DNA of 64,000 nt, from NCBI RefSeq assembly GCF_009389715.1, contig NC_052405.1, positions 8,783,194 to 8,847,193 on the forward strand. Direction: 5' to 3'. Below are positions 35,260-48,955 of this stretch, piece after piece. The stretch's first letter is position 1. Each line of letters starts with the position of its first letter. A program made the translations under genes and the position numbers. The notes beneath the pieces were generated by a model that did no database searches, had not been told where the DNA came from, and saw nothing but the letters and a program-made list of their open reading frames with translations. This DNA comes from Phoenix dactylifera. Lineage: Eukaryota > Streptophyta > Magnoliopsida > Arecales > Arecaceae.

Positions 35260-36659
35260 ACCTCCTCCGAGTTTTTCCAAAAATGTTGAATGAGAAAAAT
35301 GATAAGAGTTTCTCAATGAAGAAACTAAAATGTATTTTGAAAAAAAGTTACTCTCCTCGTCACCCTAGGCTAGACTTCTCTAATCTTTGGTATCTGCCAT
35401 GATATCTTCTGCCATGATATCTTCTTTTAGGACAACTTTTGTAGTTGTTTAAGGCATTGCTCTAGATCTCACTTCTTTGGCTCATGCTTTTGTCTAGTCT
35501 TAAGGAGTAAAATCATCAACTTTCCGCTTTTGCGATCCCATTAGTAGCTTTAGTAATTAAACAAGATGGCAAAGGAAAGAGGTGATTTAACAAATGAAGC
35601 ATGTCCAATCCTTTGAGTAATATTGATCCTTGGCTAGTTGGGAGACTGGTTGGATGCTTAAACTAAATATGATTGTTCTAAAATATAAAAGTGAAGAGCA
35701 CCAACTCAAAATGTTCATAAAGTCAGGATATTTCATCAATTCCCCCCTTCTATCATCATTTTTTTTTTCTATGAGGGTCATAGACCTATGTAGATATCTT
35801 TTTTCATACGAGTTATTTAGACAAACTACACATATTCGCATCATTGCTCAATAACCCCGCATATAAGAAATTGGATATGGAGATTTCGAGCATTGACATG
35901 ATCATATATTATTCATGTAATACCTAAATAATCCAAAGAAAGGGTGAAAGATTGGCATATCATTACTCAAAAACTATGCAAAATTCTAGCCAATTGAGAC
36001 TCGGTTTTGCTGATTGGCACCCAATGTCCACAAACATATGTTATGGAGTTATGAACCAATTATATCATAAACTCTCACAATGATATGATTTCAAGTTCCA
36101 AATGAAGCTTTGTCCTAAAAACACCAATCACTCAGACAAATTACAATTTACGCGCTGACATATTGAGACTCGATCGACCAATTAAAAGAGGTAACCTATA
36201 CTGTATTTGACAAGTTGCGTCTTTATGAAAAAACTAATATATCAAAAAAAGAGTGAATGTATAAACTCTGACAAACAAGCCCTACGTAAGCTCATGAAGC
36301 TACTGAGGTTGTCGTTGGAACTTCAAACTACAAATTATTGAACACTTTTCTTCTTTTGAGAGGCCATTTAGAAGAAACATATTAACTCGGAACAGCTTGT
36401 GTGGTGGCTTCATGCCCACCAACCCCGCCGTGTATTTCACACAAAAGTTGTGCCGGCCTATCACCAAAGTCAACCAAATCAAAGCCTAAAAGTTTGTTTT
36501 GGACTCTCAATCTCAATATCGAACTCCCTCATTCTTCATGTGCTTTCCCTACCATAAGTATAATTTTTAGTTGGACCAGATTTACTGCTCCGCTGGTGGA
36601 CCAGTCCAACTATGAAGTAAAGCACATGTGTCGTGCTTTTTTCTATTTCGTGCATCTAG

Positions 36660-36913
36660 GTGAGTGTTGCTTTTTTTTTTTTTTTGGTACATCAGCGGTT
36701 CACACCTAACGAGTGTGAAGATGACCAACAAAATCAGAAAATAAAATACTGCGCAAAGGCATAGGCACAGCGGTCAATACAGAAAAAGCCTCTCGAGTGA
36801 TGAGTCGCGAAGGAAGCAACCCAATCTGCAGTACCGTTCGCCTTTCGATATACGTGCATGGCCTGATAGGAGTCAGCCTTCTCCAAAACCCTGCGGATAG
36901 TGAGTGTTGCTTT
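36660..36913 (-). mobile_element. 5'-truncated LINE with target-site duplication
   Basis: The 14-base word GTGAGTGTTGCTTT stands at 36660-36673 and again at 36900-36913, a clean target-site duplication. Between them, on the minus strand, a 226-base insert reads YRKANGTADWVASFATHHS, then after a frameshift PMPLRSILFSDFVGHLHTR and a stop, a short 3' UTR and a poly(A) tail (the T run at 36671-36686). This is the RNase H end of an L1-type LINE, truncated at its 5' end on insertion. Dead, but with well-kept boundaries. Confidence 0.88.
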
Positions 36914-39900
36914 ACTGTTGGACTAATCCACCAGCTAAGCGATGGATCTGATCCGACCAATAACCATTTATCTTGAGCCGAACGTTTTCTCTGTTGAGTG
37001 AGAAAACATGCTTTTGTTTTTTAACATACTAATAATTGGATTTGACCAGTAGACGTTAAGGAAGTCGTGCATCCAAGTCCAAATTATTTGTGGAATTGTT
37101 TAAATACATTAATGAATCTTGTTCAACATTAGACCATCAGTTCGGGATGAACCTTGTATTGTTTTATAGTAACATGGACAACCAATAGCATGGTTCAGAA
37201 CTGAAAACAATAGAGTTGCCTGCTAGCATCTGCCTAATTGTCTCCAATGTCAGCTTGAACCAAGAACCTTTTTTTTTCTTATATTTTTTTTAATATATAC
37301 AGGAGGCCATGAAGGATGTGCATATAATTAAAAAGGCAATGTCTCTGTAAATCATACATCACTAATTAAATGGCGATCCCATCATGTATGTAAGCTCAAT
37401 TATACTTGAACAAATTCGAAGCATCACATGCATGGGCACCTGCCCAACTATCAATATGAATAATTTGATAGAGAATTCCACATAAATGGTTTAAATGATG
37501 TAAAAGGATGAACGGCTTTAAGTTAGATTCGGACATATCACCTTTGCAAAATCACCATCTTCCGGAGCTGCTACCAAACAATTCTACCTGGCCAATGAAG
37601 GAAAAGTAACAAAATTGTCATCCACTTAATGCTTCTCCCTACTGTTTTGCTTGCTTCATTCAACCCCATACTTCTTATTGCTTGCAGACTGAATGACAAA
37701 AGGGTCGTTCTCAATTGTCTTCCGTCCTAATAATTCTTGTGATGTTGATTGGACTTCCATGAGGTATCAGCCATATTTTTTAGGCATTGGCCTCCCATTA
37801 AATGTAACATCCTCATGCTCAACTCCAGAAAGTATAACAGAGTACAAAGTCAAGTTCTAATGTACTACAGTGTCGAGTTTCTGTTTGGTATATAAGCCAA
37901 CCAATTCCAAATTAGTCTAAACTGAGCAAAGCCACCATTCTCCATCCGGTGCCTATTTAAAGTGGGATGGAATGCATAGCATATCATACTAAATTGATTA
38001 TGAGGTGCAAATTATACTATCCTAAATGCCACATCGCAAATCCAAGATATAACACGGCCATGCTACTGAGTGGTACAATCCATAATAATACGAAGCTAAC
38101 CATTACATTTAGCTTTCAAATTTATCGCACACAAAATATAATAAATAAAAATCTAATTTTATCATCTATTTAATAACAAAGTAAACATCAGTTTAGATTA
38201 TCTACATCTAAATATAAATACCAAACCTATAATTTTTAATATTTAGAAAATTACTAAGCTATAAATTCATAACCAATTAAATAACTAAAATTTTGCTACA
38301 AATCTCTAAGCTTGCTAGTATGAATTCGAAGCCTGGATTATCTTTCGTTCCTACTGATCCTACTCATAAGAAAACAAAAAATAAAAAATAAAGATATGTA
38401 AGCGATACAGCTCAGTAAGTAAATCTTACACTACCTTATCGGATCCAGCATAAGTTTTTTATATTAATACATCATTTAAAAAAAAAATAATTGCAAAAAT
38501 AAAGCATTTATAGTAAAATATATTAAAACTAGTCATAAAGCAAACAATGCATGAACAAATATTCCATACTTCATAAACATAGTTTCAATTTTATATTGCA
38601 AATAAATTCATAAATCATGCTTCTGTCATTTTTTTATATCATAGTTTGAAACATTGCTTTTAGATATTTGTGCTATGGTCACTTTATACTAGTAACAGGG
38701 CTCGTATTCGTAATCGATATAGATTCATATGTATGAAAAAGTACTAAATGGTATGATAAAATTCGCATTTTATATGAATGCTATTTTTATTACAAATATT
38801 CATGAAACCACTTTTTATAATAAATTATAATTTTTAATCCATAATTTTAAGAAAATGCTATCTTCATTGGCAAACTCATATGCATGAAAAATATGATAAT
38901 TTGAAAAATAATAAAGAGTACAAGATCTATTTATCCGACGGCCGAAAGTGATGAACGGCTTGTGGCAGTGGCTGACCGACAAGAAAATTCGAGAAAAAGG
39001 TTTGAAAAATAGGGGAACCTGAGCCTTTTCTTGATTTTCTGCTGTTGGTTGCTCACCGACAGCCATGGATCCGCTGGGAAGAAGGTAGGGAGGCCGGAGA
39101 CTTCGGTCGGAGGCTCATCACGAAGAAAACTGGCAACAATGGCTAGAAGAAGGAAGAAAAGTTTGTCCAAAACCTAAGCATGGAAGTGAACTCCTATGGG
39201 GAGTCGAACTAAGAAGCAGACTCCCATCAAAAGTTTTTTTTTAATTTATTTATTTGTTTATCTTTCTTTGGAGCTTGGGCTAGGTCATATTCGGGTCAGG
39301 CCGGTCCAGTGGACTATGCCCAAATCCGGCAATCACACTAAATTTAATGTACCACTGTGGTAGGCGGAGCTCTTGGTTTCCATTCACTGCATGTTTAAAC
39401 ATCATTTGCATGCACGCGAAGTCATAATAGCGGGATTTTTTGGAAAACGTAGATTCCGACATTCCGTTTTCGGAGGAGCGCCGCGCGCGGGCGGCAGGGA
39501 ACGGTTTTGGCTCGATTTACCAATTGATGCGACGGAAGAATGTTTTCCCTTCACGCAATCGAGCTCTAGATTTGAACCGCAAACCGCCAAAAGAGTTGTG
39601 CGGGCATGGCATTTAAATTTAAATAAGGTAAATCTTTTCTTTTTGACCGAAAAAATCCCATACCCTTTTCGGGAAGGGGTATTTTGGTCATGCTACTTTC
39701 CAAGGGCTCGGTTGCCGTCATGCTACGTCTTCTCAAATCTAAGAATTTTTCGTCCCCCCTTCTCTTCTTGATGAAAATTTTCCCTCTCTCACTTACATTC
39801 TCTTATGTTGATGGACAAATTTGGTTTAGAAAAAATGTTGTTACCACACTAAAATATATTTCTTAAAAAGCTGAAATTTTTATATATTTGACCGATCATA

Positions 39901-41756
39901 AAAAAAATATTTTTCAGTACTTCTATTTTTTAAAAAGTTATACAAAATATCTATTAAAGTTTTAAAAAAATTATGTAAAATATCTATAAAACATCATATG
40001 TATTATTTTTAATGGTTATTTTTATATATTTTGAATCTAAAAATATTTAAAAATAAGTATTAAAAATAATTAGATTAAATTTTTGGAATTTTAACAATTT
40101 TTAATAGTTAGATAACTTCAATATATTGTGGTAAATTTTTATAGTTATTACTATATTTTTTATTAAAGTTATCATAATCTTTTTATGTTTTGGTAAGTTT
40201 TAATAATTTAAAATTAATTATTAAAAATAGCTATTAAGAAGATCACCATGATTTAAGAATATTTTTGGTTAAAAATTATTATAATTTTTAATTTATGTAA
40301 AATTAGTTTTTCTATATCCTATATGTTTTTTTATAAAATATGAAAAATTTATTTTTATAAAAAATTATTTTTGATCTCTTTTTTTTTTCAAAATTTCAAT
40401 CGAATATTAAAAAAAATATTTTTTATTGACCGCACCCTTCCCCTTCCTCTTTCTATGAATCAGACTGTGTTTAGCATAAATTAATTCTTTATAAAATTAA
40501 ATTATTTAACATAATATATCAATGTATTATAATATATATAATATTATAGTATATTTATAGTATAATATAATAATAAAGATATAAATTAATTTAATTATGT
40601 TAAATAATATATTTTGTGTAATTAATCTATTTTATTATGGATATTTTGGTAAAAAAAATATTATAACTCAAAACAGTTTCTGATAATTTTTAAAAGTGGT
40701 GTTTTGAAAAAATTCTAAAAAGCTAAAATAGATTTCTGAAAATTTTATCAAATATTTTTATTTTATCTAAACATATTTTTGAAAAGTCAAAAAATGATTT
40801 TTGTTCCTCCAAAAATTTTCTCAAAGGAGATTTTAGTACGGAGAAGTAAGGCCCCGAATGCCGTCAAAGCCCCGAAATTTATGCCGTATCAGACGGCGGA
40901 GGAGGAAGCTTGCATGAAAAGTGAAAACCACCGTCACCCACCGGTGATAAAATATCATACGTAAGTACACAGAGAACGTTTTATGCGACAGAAACATCAG
41001 TCCGTACATTTTACGTTTGCTTTTATTTCTCCGCAAAGTCCGGCTGCCGTTGGATCTCGGTTACTGAGGCATGCCCGCATGAACAGGGTTATGATCACCT
41101 CCCGATGAGAAAAATGAAGGGGTTGGACGGTGGCCAAGTTCTTAAACGTTGGAAGGGTGGGTATTAACGTAGTTTTTTTTTTTTCCTGTCTCTACCTGAG
41201 AAGTAATTCTAATAGTAATTTTTTATTAATATTTTTAAAATATTAATAGTATATTAGTATATTAGTACAAATATATTTTTATTAAAAATAATAATGTATT
41301 TATTAATAGCATATATATTGTATAAATTTATAAAAATATATTACTTTCTGCATAACTATGTAATTAATAAAAAATAGTAGATATTTTTATTTTTTTAATT
41401 AAAAAGTATTTTGTGCACTGTATATACATATTGAAATGGAGTCTCTGATTTTTTTTTTTTTTTTTTTCCACCTGTGAGGATACATATATGGTAACTCTAT
41501 TCACTACTTCCCATTTTTTGTATTTACTACTGTAATGAGAACTCACCCGCCCATCATCCTAGTTGTGCTATGCCGAAAACCAAACCAAAATCATATGAGA
41601 CGGACACCAGAGAAAAAAAAAAGAAAAGAGGCATGCTTTATATTTTGCTATATTTTTCTTAGTGCGCATCTTAAATAAGAAATACAAAACTTTTAGATTC
41701 CTTCTACTAACATAGTCGTCTGTTTCATAATTAAAAAACTAAAAAAAAAATTACAG
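36914..41756. other. Gene-poor AT-rich stretch
   Basis: No gene recognised. From about 37.97 to 39.28 kb the composition changes and GC-rich patches appear (38930-39210) that resemble untranslated parts of LTR retrotransposons, without termini or domains. A CpG-dense patch lies at 39465-39540. From 39.85 to 40.8 kb the DNA is extremely AT-rich. A palindrome with arms ATTATTTAACATA and TATGTTAAATAAT spans about 40501-40608. Confidence 0.4.
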
Positions 41757-42150
41757 GACATACTATATGACCAAGTAATACACGCCAGATAAATTAGTTA
41801 TTTAGCAAATTAATTCACACATGTAGGTAAATTGATATACAATTTTAAGTATATACTATTCACTAGTACATAATACAGGATCAGATGATACATACTTAGT
41901 AAATTGGTCATATAGCAACTCAATACATACTTCCAAGCAAATTAATACATATTTTTCAAAATATTATATTCACCAACACATACTACGTGGCTGGTGATAC
42001 ACATTCGTCGATTTTTGGATACATATTATAAGCTTAACTAATATATATCTAGTAGTGTTTAATACACACTTTTAGATAAACCGATATATATTTTTAAGAA
42101 TATACTTTTTATCAATATATATTATATGGTCAGATAATATATACTAAATA
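41757..42150. repeat. Diverged ~110-bp tandem repeat, about 3.5 copies
   Basis: Units start near 41757, 41867, 41977 and 42115 with ACATACTAYRTGRYYRGGTGATACACA-like words; the third unit is about 28 bases longer and the fourth is cut short. Each contains several ATACACA/ATACATA words. Identity is about 65-75% by eye, so this is an old array. Confidence 0.65.
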
Positions 42151-42668
42151 ATTAATTATTTTATATTTATTTTTTTAAAATCATGAGATTGATTATTTTT
42201 GTTAGATTTTTAGATTTTTTTTTTTTAATGCTTGGCAAAATAAGAGTCCGGCCCCGCCGCACATGATTTCTTTAAAGATCGCGACACAAGCATTGATTAC
42301 GGAGGTCCCGAGGTGACATGCTTTCCGGCTGTATCCATCAAAGTCATTATTACGCTGATGGGGTTTGATCAACGACGTGATTGGATGATCGTAATGTCCA
42401 CTTTCTCCAACTCGGCTGCTTCCACCAAAATGTGACAAGGCCTGAGTTATGAAATACATAGGATCGAGAATTTATTAAATGGACGGTTGTGATCTAAGTT
42501 AAACAATAATCAGTCAATTTCATTGCAGACCAAGTCATTGCCAAACATCTTTTCTAAGTTCTTTTTGCAACGTTGTCAAATGTCAAACCTTTCACCTTGA
42601 TAGGAGAGAGAAGCGGCCTTGTAGCCAAAGTTGCATAAAAATATCTATAAACACTTTAGATTAAATAG

Positions 42669-42669
<1 letters not shown>

Positions 42670-42736
<67 letters not shown>
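42670..42736. repeat. (TA)n microsatellite, long
   Basis: About 33 uninterrupted AT units. It can extrude as a cruciform and is likely to vary in length. From here to 44.84 kb there is no gene other than the 3' flank of the CEPR2-like gene. Confidence 0.95.
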
Positions 42737-42738
<2 letters not shown>

Positions 42739-44841
42739 AAAAGTATACCCTCTTAGACGGACGTTAATGGAATAACGAAGGAGTTAATAGAACAGTTTAC
42801 ATGCATTGTCTAAGTTAATAAAACAATGTACCTTTTTTTTAACTTTTGTGCGGAAGAATGATTGATTTTCTTTCTCAATATTCGCGATTGAGTAAAGCAT
42901 ACTTACGCCAGATGCATACTAAAATAAGAATTTATATGGGTAAAGATTTACCAATTTTTTTATTTTTTATTTATCGACGACGTGCATGCTTAAATCATGC
43001 TCTTAAAAGTCGGCATAAATTTAAATTTTCTAATATCCTTCAATTTACAAGCTTCTCTTAGGTGTCATATTAGCCAATTCATTTCTCATGCCGATATCGG
43101 TTCCTAAGTTAGCTGGCTTTCAACATTTGTTTTTTAGTTGGTATTAACGTTTCTCATCTTTGATCCCGAGGAGCTATAATTTTGTATATATAACTGAAGA
43201 AATTTCTGGTATTTTAAGAAAAGAGGGTTCAAGTTTTTGCCTTCCGGTTAAAATATTCTCCCAAACCAATCGTCGGAAGACATATAGATACATCAATCAT
43301 CAAAGTTTTGTACTAATCTAATGGCCACCAAACAATTATATAATGCATTATACTATTCCAACGGAGTAGAGTGCCATTTCTATCTTAGCAGTCTCTAACA
43401 AAATTTTCTTTTAAAAATATATAAAGTGCATATAGAATAATTTCATTTTCGAACATGCTTTAAATAAAAATATCAGATGTAAGCATATTTAAATCAAGTG
43501 TATATATACTACAAAACCAGTTCGAAAAAACAAGAAAGAAAACAATTATTTCTGCACGCATTGCGTGGGTTATAAGCTAGTCTTATTATGACCACTGAGA
43601 ACCCACTCCAAGTGAGCCCATGCTTCAATTACGACAGAAGAATCAAAAGAACATCAAAAGGAGCAATTTTTAAATTTCATACGTTATCAGGCCAAACAGG
43701 GCTAAGAGACTTGGAGACGGACCATGATCACACTAGCATGGACACAAATAAGCCTGATGGGCCTAATGAATAAAGATAAACAAGACCTGAGGACTCTGAA
43801 CTACAAAACCAGCTCAGTGCAGCCACAGAATTTAGCAGAAAAAGCTTAATCTTGTGCATGGGCAAAGCTATCACCATGATCATAAGGTGCAGCAAACACC
43901 ACATAAAGATGCTTGCAGTGAATTATCATATTAAATCACAAGCAAACCAACAACTGAGATCCTACTTTTACCGAAACCAGCTCATCCTAGAAGTATGACT
44001 CCTGAACCAAGAATCTGATCCTCAATGAGTGAAAGAACCATCAGATAACTGTTGTTCAGATAGCAGTGGTATCAGAGATATGCACAAGAGATGAGGTGTT
44101 TATTATGTATATAGTCTTCTCTTCAGTTATCAAGTTCATCACCTTTTTACTTTCTATATATGCAGGTTCTGCTATATCCCAATAATGTTTGTCACTATTG
44201 AAATCATATTCCCCTAGCCTGATTGACAGTTGGAGAATACTAAAATAATGATCAACCTACAATAACAATATTCTGGCCAACAGAAAATTTTGGAGTCGTT
44301 TTCAAATACACATAGTAATATTGTAGGTTTTCATAAGAAACTAAATTTTTCTGATCAGATATTCACGAAATATAAATTGTTAATGATTTTCACCAGCTGG
44401 CACTAGCATAGAAAATATAACTGTAGCCTGAGAACTAATAATTTATAGCTAATTAATTTGGTATAGCATACAAATATAATAGTCATAAAAGGTATACAAA
44501 TAAAAATATAACAGCCAGAACTAATAATTTATAGATAATTTAGTATAATATACAAATATAATAGTCATGAAAGGCATACAAAATGGTAACATCTTTAGGT
44601 AGATAACAATGAGAATTGCTTTTCATTAGACAGAAAAGCCAATCATTACATGTAATAATACATGATATAAACCCGATGTCTATTTACCTGAAAACAAGAC
44701 TACTCGGAACATGTAATTTACATTAGATGACTAGATTGAATTGAGTTACAAGCATCTTAGGCCTACACTGCCTAAATATCAACTTAAATTTTCTAAAGCA
44801 TCTATAACTATCATACAAATTAAAGGCCCTGCTTGATAAAA

Positions 44842-47800
44842 CTAGCAGTCCTTACCGTAGTTCTTTTCCCTCGTAATTGCTGTGCAAGGATCAGCATCAA
44901 TAAGCATTTTAACTACCTCCCTCATGCTAGGACGCAAAGTTGGCAACTTGGTAGTGCACAAAATTGCAATCTTCAAAACTTTCATCATGTCATCTTCTGC
45001 AGAACCTGAGACCATGGGGTCGAGAACTTCTGCAACCTTCTGGCCATCGAGATGTGTTGAAACCCAATAGACAATATCTTTCCCTTCACCAAACTGAGGT
45101 TCTATAGGACTACAGCCAGTAAGCAATTCTAGCAGGACAACACCAAAACTATAGACATCGCTCTTTTCAGTTATCTTGAGCGAATATGCAAGTTCTGAAA
45201 ATGAAATAGACACAAGGATGACTATTAAGTTCAAAGACAGTCGTAAGAGATTGAAGATATTCAGAAACAATATGAGAGATGAATGCATGTCAAAATAGGA
45301 TGGATTGCCACAGACAAGCTAAAATAAAGCTGTCACAGCATTGAGAAGAAAATGTGAGCTTTCTTCTATTCAACATCTTAAAACCAGTAGGGTCGTTCTA
45401 CCACATAATAATGGATGAAAGTACAAAAAAGCTGTTAAAGATTCTTTTCCCTCCTTTTTCTGCTTCATTAGATGGAAAATAAAGTAAAAAAAAAAAAACG
45501 AAGTGATGAACAAGTAGGTTAATCCTTTTAAGGTCATCAAGAATGGAAGCATATATTATAAGTTTTAAACCATTAATAATCCTTCATTCTGCAGCAACTA
45601 TGACCTATGCTACAAAGTCAACCAAATAAAGAACGAGCACTACTACAGAAAGACAAAATTAACAGAAAATAAGAAGGATATGAATGAATAAACCAGATCT
45701 TTTATGCAGTTAATATATAGATGCGGGCAATACGATAACAATGACATTTGAGGAAGAGCAATTGTAAGTTTCAGTTCTACTGTTTTTGAGGACAGAAGAG
45801 TATATAATGAAATAAGAACATACCAGGAGCAATGTAACCATGTGTACCAGCAAAACAACTTATGTCTGATTCTTCTGCGATCTTTGCAATCCCAAAGTCG
45901 GCAATTTTTGCTTCATATTTATCGTCCAACAATATGTTGGTGGATTTTATATCCCTGTGTATGATGGCTGGTGAACAGTCATGGTGAAGATACATGATCC
46001 CCTTTGCTGCACCCACAGCAATCTTGTACCGCCTACTCCAGTCCAGCTCTGGTTGGACACCCTTGATTTCCCGATGAAGAGCTTCATAAAGATTCCCATT
46101 AGGCATATACTCGTATACGAGAAAGTTAAGCTCCCCTCTGGTCAAGCAGGCGTATAGCTTCAGTATGTTTCTATGCCTGATCTTCCCCAGTGTATCTATC
46201 TCTGCCATCAAAACTTTTGCTCCATTCCCCTTCCATAATTGCTTCACTGCAACTGTCCCTTTGTTCTTCAGCTCTAACCTGTAAACTTTACCTGTGCCCC
46301 CGCTTCCAATCAAATTTTGCTCTTCCAAGTTGCATATCTCTTCTGCATCAAGTTCTGGTGGTTGGAAAGATTCCACTTTCCACTTTGAGTCATTGTCCAT
46401 ACACTCCTCCAGATCCTTCATTTTATGGGATTCCTCAAGCTTGAAGCTCCTATAACTAACAAACGCTAATCCAGCTAAAAGTACGAATATAGCTGATAAA
46501 ATGATCAATGCAAGAACCAGTCTCTTACCCAAGATGTCCTTGTGCCTGCTATCCATCTTGCAAATGCCCAAGTTCGGGTCCCATCCATTTCTCGACTTTC
46601 CATCGATACATAGACTGGGATTGCCAGAAAATGCTTCATCTCCAGCAATCATCAGAAGACCTGGAGGAACCCTTCCTGTCAATCGATTCTTGGAGAAGTC
46701 AATGGAGCTTAGCTTCAATGTTTGTAAACTATCTGGAATAGGACCAGTAATCAAGTTCTGTGATAGATTAATTGAATTGAGAGAGGCCAACTGAGAGAGA
46801 GTTCCTGGAATGTTGCCACTCAATGAATTCTGTGCAAGATCAACCTCTACCAGTCTACTGCATGAACCAAGTTCAGATGGTATAGGCCCGGTGAGAGCAT
46901 TATCCTCCAAATGCAGAGACGTCAACTGGTTCAGATTTCCAATTTCAGATGGTATATGACCTGAGAAAGAATTATTGGAAGCATATAACTTCTGCAACTG
47001 AGGGAGCTTTCCTATCTCAGCTGGAATCTCACCGGAGAGCCTGTTATTTTGAACACACAATTGATTCAAGCTAGTTGAGGTCCCAATCTCCGAAGATATC
47101 CATCCAGTGAAACCATTGTCTGCTATGTCAATGATAATGGCATGCGGCAGTCCCCATAAACCTTCTGGAAGGCGCCCAGAGAAGCCATTCTGACTAATTC
47201 GGAACCTCTGCAGAGACTTGCAGTTTGCATAAGAATCAGGAAATTCACCTGAGAAGTTATTATCCAGTGCAAGCAAGAATTGCAGATTGTTATTTTGGCA
47301 CAGGAACCTCGGAAATTCCCCAGAGAAATTATTCTCCGATATGTCCAAACTGTTGAGTGGTGAGAACCGGCCAAGATTTGCTGGGAGTTCTCCGGAAAAA
47401 TTGTTCTCATAGATAGATAATGCAATGAGAAACTGGAAGTCTTCAAATCCTTTGGGGAGTTCACCCCAGAAGTTGTTCCTGTATAGGTGAATGACGGTGA
47501 AATTCTTAAGATCACCAAGCTCAGTGGGGATTCTTCCAGTCATATGATTGCGGGAAATGTCAAGTTCATGCAAGTTAGTAAGGTTTGCAAGCTCAGGTGG
47601 GATCTCTCCTGTCAAATTATTTTGATAGAGTTCAATCTTGTACAGGTTGTGTAACTTCGAAATTTCTTTAGGAAGTATCCCTGAAATTTGGTTCTGGGAG
47701 AGATCTAAAGTTCCCAATGAAATCAATTCGAATATAGAGGATGGAATCTCTCCTCTCAAATTACACTCTGCCAAGTAAAGCCATGTTAGGTTCTTCAAAT

Positions 47801-48365
47801 TTCCGATACTCGGCGGAATCTCTCCCTCCTCGAAGTTATTTTGAGCAAGACCAAGTGCAACCAGATCAGACAGATTCCCGATCCATGCTGGAAATTTACC
47901 AGAAAAGTCATTTGTTGACAAATCAAGAACCTTCAGTTTCCTTAAGCCTGAAAGATCCGGCAATTGGCCTGTTAAACTGTTTATCGAGAGATTGAGGGCC
48001 TGAAGACTAGCACAATTGTTCAACTCGGGAGGAACTGTGCCTGATATGGAATTTGCTTGAAGAAGAAGTGTTTTAAGGCTGCCAAGGGCAGAGATTGATG
48101 GTGAGATCTTGCCAGAAAGGTTCTTATATGCAAGTGAGATTGTAATAACTTCCCCAGAACTGAAGTCACATGTGACACCAAAAAACTGGCATGGCGTGTT
48201 TGACTCCTTCCAGCTTTCAAGATACTTCATAGGGTCAATCAATTGACTCTTGAATTGCAGGAGGGCTTGAGTTTCCACTGTTTTGGAGTTTGAGATTGGG
48301 ACAGAGGAAATCAGGAGAATGGTGCTCAAGAAATGGAGGGAACATAAGAACTTTGCCTTTGCCAT
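44842..48365 (-). CDS. CEPR2: LRR receptor-like kinase, CEPR2-type
   Basis: Plasma-membrane LRR receptor kinase of 964 residues (Arabidopsis CEPR2 977). Exons on the minus strand: 48365-45824 and 45194-44842, joined in phase (CCT G|GTATG ... TTTTCAG|AA) to read THGYIAPELAYSLK. Order: signal peptide (1-27), LRRNT with TPCQFFGVTCD (57-66), about 21 LRRs (70-570) with LDxSxNxxSGxxP spacing, transmembrane helix (615-637), kinase (682-950). Kinase residues are intact: GSGGTG 687-692, Lys708, HRD 803-805, DFG 823-825. Segments ISPSISALGSL, FSPLNSLDISENNFSGEFPR, and LCTTKLPTLRPSMREVV match CEPR2 closely. In Arabidopsis CEPR1/CEPR2 bind C-terminally encoded peptides and signal nitrogen demand; CEPR2 also affects ABA response. 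I start at the second Met (48365) because the signal peptide follows it; a Met 13 codons upstream is also open. A leader exon is proposed at 52.6-53.1 kb. Confidence 0.93.
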
Positions 48366-48924
48366 GGTCGGCAACAGTATAATAACACAGGACCAAGTTC
48401 TCAAGAGACTCCTTTTGCCAATTCAGTATACCTGTAAGAACAAACACATCAGAAAACCAGATAATATCTAGTGAGAGAAAAGAGGAGATCTTAAACATAA
48501 ATTAATACTGGATCACCTCTAATGATGATGAATTTAAACTACAAGACAAAACACTAATATGAAAAAGCCTGAGGACATGTCTTAGGCACAGTTTTACTCA
48601 GTAACTGGACAGTTCTAAATGGAAAATTTTAATGGCAATGGTGAAAAGAACAGCAAATGCAGGCTGAACAACCATTAGGATTTTAAGCAGAATAATTCAT
48701 GATCAAAAGATCTGCCAAACTTCGTTTGCACTTGATGACAACAGCCACTTCCGACACCCATTACCCCAACAATACAGGTACTCATTTTACATGAAACTTT
48801 GTTCAAATTCCTAGAGTTTGAATGGTGAAGTTCCAGCACACACACATGGGAGGTAATATGCTATAAGACCAGGTTAATTGATATCAACATGCAAAAATCC
48901 CATGGAGTTTTTTATTTTGTGTGT

Positions 48925-48955
48925 GGGGGGGGGGCCGAGGGGTGCGGGGGAGGGT
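48925..48955 (+). other. G-quadruplex motif
   Basis: Four G runs (10, 4, 5 and 3 bases) with loops of four, three and one base. It sits 560 bases upstream of the CEPR2 coding start, on the strand opposite the gene. Confidence 0.65.

Noticed and set aside
38200..39280. Possible degraded LTR retrotransposon
   Set aside because: Composition and short words suggest it, but no LTR pair, primer site or protein domain could be shown.
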